DNA from: Trileptium ribeirensis
Taxonomy: Eukaryota; Nematoda; Enoplea; Enoplida; Thoracostomopsidae
Length of the DNA stretch: 64,000 nucleotides
Direction of reading: 5' to 3'
Assembly: GCA_030248225.1 (NCBI GenBank)
Contig: JASANE010019229.1
Coordinates: forward strand, 1-64,000
Under the pieces are notes generated by a model that saw only the letters and a program-made list of their open reading frames with translations, searched no databases and was not told the DNA's origin. The position numbers were made by a program, and so were the translations under genes. This document shows, one piece after another, positions 13,173 to 23,734 of this stretch (the first letter of the stretch is position 1; each line of letters begins with the position of its first letter).

Positions 13173-14324
13173 CAATTAGAGCGATACAATTGCATAGTTT
13201 GTGTAAAATTATTATTATACTAAGTGGTGCAGGCTTAAAGAATTAAGCTATAGGATTAAAATAGTGGCATATAATTAATAGTATATATTGATAAACTCTA
13301 TATTGGCCCGAGTCACCCACAGATTGAGCAACCTCCGGGGGCGAGTATAGTACAGGGATTAATTTCGTGAGTCTCAGGGGCTAGTACAGGGACAATCGAT
13401 CTTAAACATTGCGCAATTACCACCTGTTGCGCATTCCTACCGGGCGCCTTGGGACTTGAACTGACAAAGTTCCATCTACGGTGTGTGCTACCGTCACAAC
13501 TTAGTTCACATAACACTCGTGCGTGCATTCCTACCGGGTGTGCGTTACATATGATAGGGATTAATAGCTAGCTTAAATCTAAGAATTTAGGCTCAGATAA
13601 TTAAATAGAATTACGGGATACTTTCTACCGGGGTACTCTGTATCTATCTCAAAACAGAACTAATAGTATAATAAATAATCCAAATATGAAGGGGTATTAG
13701 AATGAAAATCGGAAGTAGTGATACCTGATTACGAATAATGTCACCGAGAAAGTTAGCCAAACCATGTAGAAGTGGCCTAATATAGCGCATTCGTAGAGAA
13801 CTGCGTATAACCTGGTGCATTGTATATCTAATTATTTTACCAAAATACACATTTTTACTCATGTTTTTGGCTTTGAAGTATCTGAACCACTAGAGTGTAG
13901 AAGTAGTCACACCGCCTCGCAAGAAATAGTTGCCACTAAAAGAACGCGTGCCGTACTCGCTGTCTCACCGGCATTCTACTGACCACATCTCATACCATTC
14001 AATTTTCAGTGACGAATCTCCTTCCCCTTTTTAATTACCGATAGGCGTCATAAAATCCCATTCCAACCCTAACTCCTTAAAGCAAAAACCTATCATATAC
14101 TGACCATGATGTCGTGTAACATTCGGACATTTTAAAATAAAATAAAAGTGGTCAGAATTTTCGAAAATCAAAAATCAACCCAAGCCCTGAATAAGATGAA
14201 AGCCAAAATAGAAGTTTTTATATCGTACTAAAAATTAATAGATTTAATAATTAGGGACGTTTTAAGCAAGCCCCTTGTAAATTCTAAAATATAAAATTCC
14301 ACTTCAGAGAACACCACCTAGCAC
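13173..14324. other. Leader or LTR-side sequence of the LTR element, no gene
   Basis: Non-coding sequence upstream of the gag-like frame. It should contain the 5' LTR or leader of the LTR retrotransposon, but I could not place a TG...CA boundary or a tRNA primer-binding site. A short word, TGCATTCCTACCGGG, occurs twice in approximate form (about 13430 and 13523). Confidence 0.4.
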
Positions 14325-14626
14325 ATGGAATCAGCGACAAAAAGAAAGAACGTCGAGAACGTAAAAGTACCACCAAATGCAAAAATGCAAGAAACGACAA
14401 CAAAGTCGAGTACAACAAACGAACTCGAAGATACAATCCGAGAATTCGATCCGTGCACACCCGAACCGAAAGACAGGAAAGATAAGAATAGAAGAAGCTT
14501 GCAACAAACCTACACCAAACGCTCCAAGAAGAAGCAAACACAAATAAGCTGTTCGCAACGACAGAAGACGGACAAAGATGTTCAAGAAGCAATACGAGAA
14601 TCGCAACGACAACAAGAAAACCAACT
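14325..14626 (+). pseudogene. LTR retrotransposon gag, 5' part (split by Polinton)
   Basis: An open, A-rich, very basic and Gln/Lys-rich frame starts with ATG at 14325 and runs without a stop to the Polinton at 14627. The apparent ORF continues to 14741 only by reading into the Polinton terminal repeat. Codon 101 straddles the target duplication CCAACT (14621-14626). The same duplication lies at 29697-29702, and the frame continues open on the far side from 29703 to a stop at about 29872. This shows that the two parts were one coding sequence before insertion. Composition matches the gag region at 29.7-32.3 kb. Assignment to gag rests on that linkage, not on a domain in this piece. Confidence 0.75.
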
Positions 14627-15190
14627 AGTAGTATATGATCCTTTTGGTGACAGCCGTTTTTGTGGTCCCATGTGGCACCTTTTGAGAAACCTCAAAAACC
14701 ATAGCGTCCCATTTGCAAAAAAGCAGCTCACTAAAGCATAAATGAGATGAAACTCAGGTACTCTGATGGGCGAAAACTCGAAAACATATAACTGCTGTCA
14801 AGCGTTGATGATTCATGATTGTTGAATTAGTGCTTCACAATGATGACGGAATATAATGGCAAGAATTTTTCTTACATTCGTAACGCTGGTAGCAATTGCA
14901 TGTGCAAAATCTGGCATAAAATTTTAAGAATTTCCATACAGTTATTGTTTTGGGATACATAGGTGAGCATTTTAAAAATTTATGTTTTAAAAATGTATTT
15001 TATGATGCATATGAATGTGTCGTGTTTTCACCAAAAATATATTTTCCCCAAACACATATTTTATCGAACGTAAACGTCTTCTTATATTAAAACAAAATCA
15101 TTTATATTCTTTATTTATAAAAATTCTATTCGCTCATTTGCCTGCGACTACATTTGCAATAAATGCAAGTATGTAATCTTTATAAAATTT
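14627..15190 (-). repeat. Polinton left terminal inverted repeat
   Basis: The inverse complement of this stretch matches 28490-29696 almost continuously once two insertions there are ignored. Shared landmarks include ATGATGCATATGAAT, CACCAAAAATATATTTTCCC and TTCGCTCA-TTGCCTG. The inner edge at about 15180-15190 coincides with the point where the polymerase reading frame ends. Confidence 0.9.
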
Positions 15191-17150
15191 GTTCGGTGTC
15201 TTTTATCGTATATGCTGCCACAATAGTGCTGACTCTTCCTCCTCGAAGTGCAGATCGAATATCAAGCACGTCTCTGTCAAGATCTTTCGATTCGAGGTAC
15301 AAACTTATGAAAAGATCTTTTGTCTTCATTTCTTTCCATTCGTGGCTCCATGTTATTTCCTTGAAATATCCATACTGAGTTATACGTTGTAACCGTTCGT
15401 TTGTTTTTTTTGGAATAGTTTTCATCTTTCGTTCTGATCCTCAGGGTTCATTTTCTCAACCTCAAAGAATTTCATAGCTGTGAGCGATCACCAGTATTTT
15501 TACATTTTCTTTGTATTCAGACAGTGCGGAAACCATTTTCAACAAAGATTTGTAATAAAGTTAAGACTTTTCGGAAGACTTCTTAAACAACAGCTTAAAA
15601 ATTATAGATCAAGAAACTGTATATTGCGACCAATCTGTATTTGCATAAACTTAGTACCTTTGATAATTACATTTTTGGCACTATATTTTGTTTATATAAC
15701 CATTCCAAAATCAAATATGAGTCGTATCGAGACAGAAAGTGAGCAATAACAATGTGAAGAGTATTGCGATATTGCTTGCTTTGTTCAAGCAACAATGTCA
15801 TAAATTTAAAGACACAGGTCTTACCTCAATGAACGATTGTAAGTTCTCTTCCTTAGAGACTAGTAAATTTGGAACATGCTTGTCTGTGACTTCGTCTGTC
15901 ATTGACTCCACGTCAAAGTAAATGTATTAATTGTTTGTTGTTCCGAAAGTTTAACTTTCTGCATGTAGTATAAATGATTCTTTGGATCGTACCATCCTTT
16001 GCATACTGAGCAGTCGCATTCACCGCAGTGATGGTGGTCCTGGTTTGCTGTTTGTTTTGATGTTTGCTGTTTTCTGCATGCTTGATATTTTGTATAGTAT
16101 TCACAGTTTTTAGTCTATAAATGAGCTGCTAAACAATTGGTTGAAAAAACACGCATGCTACAACATATGCACGTGATGTCACTCCTTTCCAATGATCGGT
16201 TAATACATGTACTATTGAAACACAAACGACAACTTTTTTCACATCGATGTGTCTTTTTGAAAGGCTTATGACATTTGACGCAAAAAAATTTGCTTGAAAA
16301 GTAGTCACAGATACTTTTAATTATATCAAATTGATCATTGTTTAGTTACAAAAGAATTTTCTTTTGTTATCTTCGTTGAATACCACATTTCGAATTCCAT
16401 CGAAAACTACTATTTGGTACTCTACAAGCTGTGCCTGAAGTAAATTTAGTTCTTCGTTACCACAAGGTGTTCCATAATCCAGCCGACTATCGAAATAAAA
16501 TTGTTTTGTCATGTCTATGTCTCGACTGACAGATCTTATTACATTTCGAACTCGTTTTATACTAGGATTGTTACAGATTTGCAAGTTTGTAAGAAGAGCA
16601 ACTCCCAAGCAGTTTACAGAAACTGGAACTTGTACTATACTTGTTTTTGCCGCTCAAAAAGAACCAAAGCTGCTTGAAGAATTTGCAGTTTTGGACTTAT
16701 CCATTGCTGGGGAAGGGAATTCATTACGAATATTTAGCCTTAAACCTTTGTCTAAAAATAAACTTTCGTTTGAATTGAACTATTTTTCGTAGATTCAAGT
16801 CTATCCATTACCATTTCGAGTGAAACGGATCCATCTTGATATATGGGATATAATAGGATATTGGAAATTGTTACTTTGAATGATGAGCCTGAAGTAGTCA
16901 TGTTGCTTAATATCTTTTGCTATTGCATAATTGAAGATTTCACAATGTATAATTTTTGCTGAGTTCCAGCGTATTTGTTTCATCAAGACCATTTAAGGTT
17001 ACTGTGTAGTCGAAGATATTTGTTTTAAATTTTTTGCTTGATCTTTCTTTAATATGGCTGATGCTATACTACTTGCTAAAGAACTCACGACCATCTGCGC
17101 TTCGGATCCTTCGAGTCTGGTCGTTTCGATTTGGTCAAAAAATAGCTACC
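15180..17150 (-). pseudogene. pPolB: Polinton protein-primed DNA polymerase B, N-terminal half
   Basis: Family B polymerase of the protein-primed type, which copies the Polinton genome. Reading the minus strand: DYFRLIIQSNNFQYPI (about 16870); CGNEELNLLQAQLVEYQIVV (about 16450); a Cys/His block with FFCVKCHKPF, HRCEKSCRLC and HHHCGECDCSVCKGWYD (about 16320-15990); YIYFDVES, the exonuclease I acidic motif (about 15915); FLDL (about 15610); ITWSHEWKEMK and then DIRSALRGGRV (about 15340-15230), equivalent to the GGRT block just before the palm. The frame ends at 15180 against the terminal repeat, so palm motifs (DxxSLYP, DTDS) are lost. There are several frameshifts and stops, including one TAG after the second Cys cluster and a shift before YIYFDVES. 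The exonuclease part ends at GAG|GTAAGA, a consensus splice donor. Start is uncertain, near 17150. Confidence 0.88.
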
Positions 17151-17562
17151 GTCACCAGCGCTGCGCTTGAACGACACAACTGATTTGTGTCTGTCTGAAT
17201 CTTCAGCTTATATAAGATATTTCAACTTAGGATTTACAAATTTCTATTTTCTAAACTTAAAACTTAATATTTTTAAGTATCTTTATATTTACTATGTCAA
17301 TATTTACCAAACTTTTGTTCTATTTTCGGTTATTCTCCAATAATAAATTTTTAGTTTCGAAATTTTCCTATTTTAGGCATCTACAAATCTAAATTTTGCT
17401 TTTTTGACATCTAGAAATTTATTATATCTTAAAAATCAGCTATTTTTTGGCTTTTTTCATCACAAAATTACGTCATTCTTGTATTGGTTAGCTTGCGTAA
17501 TGTATAATAACTTTTCTTATTTAAATCAACGATTTCTGTCTCAATTCATTCCATTGTCGAAA

Positions 17563-17952
17563 ATGGCTTACAAGTGTATCTCCGAATCTACGATGGACGG
17601 TATTCTGACAAAGATCAGTTGTCAAGATGTACAACTACAGCAACACCAAGAACCAGCTGTTCAATATCAGATGCCTATTGTAAAACAAGATCAATCTGCT
17701 CAATTGAAATTTGCTTTAGCGGACAATTACATTATCGTTAGCTTAGAAGAAGAAATACAGAAAAAGCGTGGTATAAAGGCTATTCGTCTAATCTTTGTCA
17801 GCAACAGCTTCTCAGAAAACCTCATTGCTGTTCACTGTTTTATTCCAATGATGGATCTAACCAAGACAGATTATGTCCGAAATCAGCGCGGTGAAATTTT
17901 GGTGAAGCGTAAAAGAGGTATTTCTCTGAATATGAATCTCGTCAAGCATTGA
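17563..17952 (+). CDS. Unrecognised Polinton ORF, 129 aa
   Basis: An intact frame starts at ATG 17563 and ends TGA 17950-17952. The frame is open further upstream to 17404, but this Met follows a stretch of low-complexity AT-rich sequence and is the first with protein-like composition after it. The N-terminal third is Gln-rich (QDVQLQQHQEPAVQYQMP). A central block reads QLKFALADNYIIVSLEEEIQ, and the C-terminus is basic (EILVKRKRGISLNMNLVKH). No signal peptide or membrane segment. It lies between the divergent polymerase and the integrase fragment, so it is most likely a Polinton accessory or virion gene. I do not recognise the family. It is the only undamaged ORF of the element, which might mean chance or recent constraint. 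Confidence 0.6.
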   Translation: MAYKCISESTMDGILTKISCQDVQLQQHQEPAVQYQMPIVKQDQSAQLKFALADNYIIVSLEEEIQKKRGIKAIRLIFVSNSFSENLIAVHCFIPMMDLTKTDYVRNQRGEILVKRKRGISLNMNLVKH

Positions 17953-18061
17953 AAGTGATCGAAAAAATTCTTAACACTCTTCACAGAATGCAATATATAT
18001 TTTTAAAAAATAATGTATATATTGTACACTTTATTTGTAATTTGTAAATTAAAATATCTCT

Positions 18062-18255
18062 AATGAATTGCTCAGCGAGTTATGGTATGATCCTACGCCG
18101 GCTTGTGCATTTTCAGGCGGTGACATACTTACAGCGAGGCTAAGAAAAGTAAAAAGAATATCAAGAAGACGTTTGTTTGCTCCTGGCTTGCCCATCAAGC
18201 ACTCTACACGCAAACAAAGGCTTTCCCAAGTAAATTTACTCTCCGTCATATAGCA
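18062..18255 (+). pseudogene. Polinton integrase N-terminal fragment
   Basis: Retroviral-type integrases of Polintons begin with a stretch in which a Tyr-Asp-Pro motif precedes a Gly-rich turn and a WL..Q..YT block. Here LLSELWYDPTPACAFSGGD is followed by ISRRR and, after a frameshift at about 18165, CSWLAHQALYTQTKAFPSKF. The catalytic DDE core and chromodomain expected downstream are missing. The CR1-like LINE begins about 180 bp later, and ATPase sequence resumes after it, so the integrase core was deleted. The role in the intact element is insertion of the Polinton into host DNA. Assignment is by motif recollection and order, hence moderate confidence. Confidence 0.62.
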
Positions 18256-18439
18256 ACACTTCACTCGTGTTGATCTTGTGATCTCACGGACATTAGTGTC
18301 GTAAAGCGAATCAATTCATTCTTCTCTTATATTCTTGCGTGTGTTGATCAATTTTCATGATTTCTGTTTTGTAAACCTTTGAAATTAAAACGTCCAGAAG
18401 CTCGCAAAGCGAACGTACTATTAGACTATTAAACTCTAC

Positions 18440-20120
18440 CATATATATATATGTAACATCATGAGCACGATTTTCCAGAAATCTTTTTCTTCGGGCCAAT
18501 TGCCATCTGATTGGAAGCGGGCCACTGTCGTGCCGTTGTATAAAAAGGGTGACATGTCCCAATGTTCTAACTATCGCCCAGTGAGTTTGACTGCAAGCGT
18601 TTGCAAAGTCATGGAAACTATTATCCGAAACGATATCGTCCAATACACCCAGCATTACAACCTTATACAGAAATCTCAGCATGGATTTATGCACCGCAGA
18701 TCTACATCTACTCAGCTACTTGATTTTGTAAATTTTGTGACGCGCTGTATTGATCAAGGTGACTGGGTCGACGTAGTATACATTGATTTTGAAAAGGCAT
18801 TCGATAAGATAAGTCATTCTGCTTTGCTACATACACTCAGATTGTTTGGAATTAGTGGTAACCTTCTTCAGTGGTGTAGTGAGTTTTTGATCGGCCGCTC
18901 TCAACGAGTCCGCGTCGGATCATCATTTTCTCGTAGCGTCGATGTTGTTAGCGGGGTGCCCCAGGGCTCAGTTCTGGGTCCACTTTTTTTCGTGCTTTAT
19001 ATTGACAGTATCGACGACCAAATATCTTCATCTCTACAAATTCGCTGATGATTTGAAAATGTGTCGTCGAATCTCGCGTCGTGACCATGATATGGACCAA
19101 CAAGATTTACAACGTGACATTGATGAGCTCACAAACTTTTGTGACAGATACTTCTTGTCTCCTAATTCAGATAAATGTGTGCTTATGCATTGTGGGGACG
19201 GTAACCCATGTTCTGAGTACGTCATTAACGGCGCAGAGCTGCGATCAGTTGATAATCAAAAAGATCTAGGGGTGAATTTTCATCAGAGCTTTAAAATGTC
19301 GCTATATTGTGCTACGGCGGCCGCAAAAGCCCACAGAGTGATCTATTTGGTGAAACGGACGATATCTTATTGGAACAAATTTGTGTGGCTACAAGTGTAT
19401 CGAAGTTTGATTCGTCCACATGTGAGTACGCTGCGTGTATAGGGTGTCCACATTACAATAGGGACGTTCAGGTGGTTGAGAGAGTCCAACGCAGGGCGAC
19501 GAAGCTCATCCCACTGATTCGAAATTGGTCGTATGAGAGGCGTCTGGAATTCCTGGGCATCCAAACCCTTCAAACGAGGCGTCTTAGGGCCGACCTCATC
19601 CTTATTTTCAAGTTGACGCATAATCTCATCGATATGGATTTCGACCGATTTTTCATGTTCGGACCTGCCAACACTCGTGGTCATCCCTTTAAAATAAAGC
19701 CGCTTGACACCCCTAGGCTTGATTTGAGGCGCTACAATTTCACCCATCGATCGGTTTCTTTTGGAATTCTCTTCCCTCTGAAGTAGTCTGTGCTGACTCG
19801 GTTGCGACGTTCAAGCGAAGGCTCCACGACAGTCCAAGCCAAGGATATTTGAAGATGAAATTAACCTTTGGCAAACCATTTTACGGTACTTTATGCGTTG
19901 TGCGAAGAATCAACAAATTTGTTGCTTCAATCCAACGGAGTTGCAATGTATGCCTACTAAAATTCCCACTCTCTCCCTCCCTACCAAGACAGGGGTGGGG
20001 TGGTCGACGACGCAACTGCGCTGCGGTAACGCAGCGCAGTTATCAATTTTTAAGAATATTTTTATATAAGACGTTGCACAGTTGTACATATAATGGACTT
20101 CTTAATTAAAGAAGAAGAAA
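18440..20120 (+). mobile_element. 5'-truncated CR1-like non-LTR retrotransposon
   Basis: Only the reverse-transcriptase half and a 3' tail of about 250 bp remain. The 5' limit is set by a short AT microsatellite (18442-18453) immediately before the first RT codons. The 3' end is placed at the GAAGAAGAA tail (about 20110-20120), preceded by a self-complementary stretch TTCTTAATTAAAGAA. There is no endonuclease domain and no ORF1. It sits inside the Polinton between the integrase and ATPase fragments. No clear target duplication was found. Confidence 0.8.
18461..19860 (+). pseudogene. CR1-like LINE reverse transcriptase
   Basis: Open frames at 18461-19048, 18942-19442 and 19307-19786 give one RT in three registers. 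Seen in order: VVPLYKKGD, NYRPVSLT and QHGF (fingers); VVYIDFEKAFD (catalytic motif A); SGVPQGSVLGPLFF (motif B); KFADDLK (motif C, FADD replacing the common YADD); DLGVNF (motif D/E region); and the thumb and tail block VERVQRRATKLIP, RRLRADLILIFKLTH and THRSVSF. This order and the C-terminal RV.RRATK block are typical of CR1/Jockey-type elements. Frameshifts lie at about 19030, 19405 and 19765. Target-primed reverse transcription would be its role, but the breaks and the absent endonuclease make it inactive. Confidence 0.9.
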
Positions 20121-20755
20121 TTGGTTCCAGGATTAAGCTTAATAGCAGAATCCTAGTTGGTGAATCAGTGTCTGGCAAAACTGAGTTATGGTTTCGACTT
20201 TTTTGCAGAAAATTGTTTTGAAGCAAAATCCGATAATATATTATTTTGTTATGATGTTTACCAACCAATCTATGATATTTTGGAAATTTTGCTTGAAATT
20301 GTATTTTATCAATGATTGCCTTTAGAACTGTTGGAAAATTCTTGGGCCAACAAATACAATTGTCTCATACTCGATGACTTGCAACACGATGTGATAAATT
20401 CTCTAGAATGTATGAGACTATTTACAATATACAGTCATCATACAAATATAACTGTTTTAGCGCTTTTTCAAACAATGTATTTGAAAGGAAATACAATGTC
20501 ATAATTAGCCGTCAAATGAATCATATCCTTCTTCCTTCGTGTCGCAGAAATCTTAGACAAGTTTACACATTTGCTCAGAGTATTTTGCTTTACAAGGCTA
20601 AAATCTTTATGTGTTTGAGGAAACTACACAATCTATACCATTTGGTTTCCTTCGGGTCAACTTATGTCCATACAACCATCCTCTCCTCAAATTTAGCTGT
20701 TCTCTTCCTTGTGATTCTATACAAATCATATATATTATTTAATGTTTAATAATAT
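20093..20755 (+). pseudogene. Polinton packaging ATPase (FtsK/HerA type)
   Basis: In Polintons and related viruses this P-loop ATPase pumps DNA into the capsid. Walker A reads ILVGESVSGKT (about 20150-20182; the usual motif is GPTGSGKT). Next come ILFCYDVYQPIYD (about 20235), Walker B as NCLILDDL (about 20357-20380) and SHHTNITVLALFQTMYLKGN, the family's SHH..NItVi..Q block. The tail reads SCRRNLRQVYTFAQ and, in another frame, LRKLHNLYHL. At least three frameshifts (about 20205, 20500 and 20620) and stops such as the TGA at about 20310 break it. The first ATG at 20093 may belong to the LINE tail, so the true N-terminus is uncertain. Length (about 220 aa) is close to the family norm. Confidence 0.85.
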
Positions 20756-20805
20756 ATGTTATATATATTTGCACAGGAATTATGATTTTAAATTAAAATT
20801 TTGAA

Positions 20806-21110
20806 AGTTTTGCTTGATAGCATATCTAGTTTGGATATTATAGCGAATTTGTCAAGGAGCGCTAAAATAAAAGCTTTGCTAACCTCAGCTGTTATCAAAG
20901 GTGTGACCGAAATTAGCTAAAATATCGTTTACACAGACTTGAACCTAGCAAAGCGTGATATTGTTTATTTGAGAAAGTATAATAGTCTCATAACCGAATT
21001 ATCTGCTAAATCAGTTAGTATTCAGTCGAAGCAGAAATTGTCCCAAAAACTCATTGTTTCTAAAGCGTTTAGTGAAAACGGTTCCTCCCGTTTTGAAAAC
21101 ATTCATCTAA
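20806..21110 (+). pseudogene. Conserved small Polinton protein
   Basis: One frame with a single TAA (about 20918) reads VLLDSISSLDIIANLSRSA, then KALLTSAVIKGVTEIS, then, after the stop, LNLAKRDIVYLRKYNSLITE and LSAKSVSIQSKQKL. The pattern (an N-terminal helix, a short mid-section ending near a 'neutral-L-N' turn, then L..yk..L..La.k..s...K+.L) matches a short basic protein common next to the ATPase in animal Polintons, of unproven role, possibly in the virion. No ATG is visible at the start. Identification is from family memory without a search. Confidence 0.6.
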
Positions 21111-21111
21111 A

Positions 21112-21613
21112 ATGTCTGAATATTATCTTATTAAAGAAGGACTGTTCCCAGATTTACCACAAAATCCTTTACAGTTTGACTTGGATGTTTTGCAAATTCT
21201 AAAAAATGGCGAGATTGTGGAGCAAAAAGCTGATAAAATTATGGAACTTTCAAGTACGTTCACAAGAAAAACAGCCTTCGCGAGATTTAAATGAAGTTTT
21301 GGAATTATTTTCTAAACAATTCAAAGGAAAGGTTAAAGTATTGCTGTATTATTTACGAAATATTATTATTAATGAAGATGGTAGTTTCAGTGTCGATGAC
21401 CAGTCCTTCTTTTCTATAGTTGATCTTATAAGGTACGTAGTAATACCTTATGATACACACATTCCTGAGGATGGGAGCAGAAATGTAGAATTATCACACA
21501 GTATTAATTTACCAACATGGTGTTTGCCAAAAAATATCCTGCTCGCCGATAGCAAGTCAGTAATCGGAAGAACATTTATTGAACTGACTTTATTTTTGTC
21601 TTTCGTGTTCTAA
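21112..21613 (+). pseudogene. Polinton conserved protein, ATPase-adjacent
   Basis: Frames 21112-21294 and 21206-21613 together make one protein with a frameshift at about 21270-21290. It starts MSEYYLIKEGLFPDL and continues ILKNGEIVEQKADKIMEL, then VLLYYLRN, INEDGSFSVDD, SIVDLIRYVV and LPTWCLPKNIL. The order 'K..L..LL', then 'dG.i', then 'siVDLi.y', then 'vP..li.N' is that of an uncharacterised protein carried by many animal Polintons. It directly follows the previous small gene (the ATG at 21112 overlaps its end), as in a compact late gene cluster. Function unknown. Confidence 0.65.
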
Positions 21614-22319
21614 AGTTTGTATTTTTTTGGCAAATAATTAACAGATAATAGTAGATACAAATTCGAGTACATTCGATGGTTTGTACGCAGTTGCCACTAG
21701 TCGAACATGAATGCACTTGTTCGCAGTATCGACTTTGCAGCAATCTTCCTGAGCATGCGCACAGTTTTGGCCTCGCTCGATACTCATACCCTGAGTACAG
21801 CAAATTCATTGTTGCCAATTAAGAAAGTATGAGGATTTGTTGTTGCATAGTCATAGCAGCCACATCTATACGTAAAAATATATGTATATCGCCACATCTA
21901 TATGTAAAAATACTAATTTTATTTTACTTACTGTTACGATGGTTTCGACAGATTCGAAAAAATTTGCTCATTTCGCTGTGAGGTTTTCGAGTAAGTAAAG
22001 GCAAAGTGATATCGCACATGAATTTTATAAAATTAGTAGCATCTGAATTACAAGGAATATGTATATGTATAAATAGAACATACTTGCAGCAATACGAAAC
22101 CACGCTAGAACAATTTTTGAATAGTTCGATACATATTAAATCTGTCGCAGGAACGGCATTCGTTAGGATTTGCATTGTGAGAGATAGAGTTGCCTTTGGA
22201 ATATAGTTGACAGTTAGAAACATAAGCTTTTCGTTTAAGACAAAGGCTGCACGAAAATTTGTCGTAGCAATCGTTACTAGTAATTTGGTCGATATCTTTG
22301 GAGTAATAAAAGACTCAAT

Positions 22320-23025
22320 TTATCTGTCTTTACAAACTTGAATGGTCCAGTAGTTTCGTGCATCTGTGGACGGATGTAGCATTGACTGAAGTAGGTAAGT
22401 TTTTATGAAAGAGTCGGCAGCACCATCCCATTCGTAATTATTTGAAATGGAAATTGTTTTTGCAGTTTGAGTAATATCAATTTGAATACTTATTTGATCT
22501 GGCTGGTTAACGCAATATTCATTTGAATTGTCATAATTGCTCCAGCCAGAAGCTGTGATAAAGTTAGTATCAAGTTGTACGGTATCTTGAGTTAGGTCAT
22601 TGACAGAATGTTCGGGTGGGTAGTTACTGACGTCAATAACATTTAAATCAATTTCTGCACCATATTGATCACTCGAGAATATATTATTGTTGCATGCACT
22701 AACGTAAGTTGCAATTACGGTCTCAGTGCACCATATTGATATTTGTGACTAATTACGTTAGTTTCAGAATTACAGTAGTCCACCGATTTCTGGCATTGTA
22801 CAACCCGGTCCTAATAGAATTTTTGATCCAGGTTTAGCCTTAGCCGCACCTCCAAAATCAATGATAAGTGGTGTTAGTTTCTTTTTCCGTAAGTGGACCA
22901 TGTTTGGCAATGTAACGTTCAAAATCTTCTGGGTGCGGATTCAGAGGCATGATTATGTAGAATTCTGTGTTTCTACACTGAGCTTTTCTGAAGCCGAAAT
23001 CCAGTAGCGGTATCACATTTGACAT
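22320..23025 (-). pseudogene. Unrecognised minus-strand Polinton gene remnant
   Basis: Read from ATG at 23025: MSNVIPLLDFGFRKAQCRNT and then EFYIIMPLNPHPEDFERYIA, followed by a stop. A second piece contains IIDFGGAAKAKPGSKILLG (about 22850). A third, 22320-22690, reads GAEIDLNVIDVSNYPPEHSV, TASGWSNYDNSNEYCVNQPD, ISIQIDITQTAKTISI and ends TIQVCKDR before TAA (22320-22322). The beta-rich, Asn/Ser/Thr-rich composition suits a structural (virion) protein, but I do not recognise it. A convergent orientation relative to the ATPase cluster is compatible with Polinton organisation. There are several frameshifts. The sequence on to 21924 on the same strand may be a further decayed part. Confidence 0.5.
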
Positions 23026-23324
23026 CTGAAACATTAATTATAGACCGATGGTGTTTCGTCATTCTCCTACAGTATGCAACGCTGTCCGTCTATGACGACC
23101 TTAGTGTTTCATGTACCTCCATCGATCGATGACTACAGCTTCAACTGCAGCAATTTGAACGCAAAGTTACCGATGTTAACTACGATCGTAGCGTTCGATG
23201 ATGGTTATTGTTGCTTATCAAAGCTGTGCTGTTTCAAATTGCTTGGTTTGGATTGAAATGAAAATTTTAATGTTACGTTATGTCACTGTAATTGGTCATA
23301 AAATTGCGTGACCATGTTATGTTT

Positions 23325-23339
23325 GGGGGGGGGGGGGGG
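23325..23339. repeat. 15-base G run
   Basis: An uninterrupted run of 15 G in AT-rich surroundings, on the Polinton's right half. Its length is probably not reliable in sequencing. Confidence 0.9.
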
Positions 23340-23493
23340 CGTGGAACGTTATATCGTTGAAAAACGCACAGAATATTTGTCATACAGGGAACTTACAGCG
23401 TAACGTGAGTACTTAGCTTACGCTTTTAGTATATCGAGAACAGCCCAGCGTGTTATTCTGTTTCTATCTTACTATATCGAGGATAGCCCAGGT

Positions 23494-23640
23494 TATAAAT
23501 GATTTTGTTTTAACATGGCAAAAGATGTTTTTAAGTTCAATAAAATATATATGTGCTTCGGGAAAAAATATTTTTCGTGAAGATACGATACATTCATATG
23601 CATGATCAAATACATTTTTAAAACTTATACTGTTCCACCT
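23494..23640 (+). repeat. Extra internal copy of Polinton TIR segment
   Basis: This stretch matches 28568-28715 of the right terminal repeat in the same orientation (ATGATTTTGTTTTAACAT, GATACATTCATATGCAT) and 14979-15110 inverted. It is an additional 150-bp fragment inside the element, not at an end. Confidence 0.8.
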
Positions 23641-23734
23641 ATAAGCTCTAAATAACGAATTCCACATATACGTAAATACTGACCTAGGCTATTTGGCTAT
23701 GAATGTGATATTTAAGGGAAATCCTAAATTTATA

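Noticed and set aside
14325..14741. 138-codon basic ORF as a free-standing gene
   Set aside because: The last 38 codons are Polinton terminal repeat; the first part continues across the insertion at 29703.
18311..18694. 127-codon minus-strand ORF
   Set aside because: Antisense of the LINE reverse transcriptase, which is clearly coding on the plus strand.
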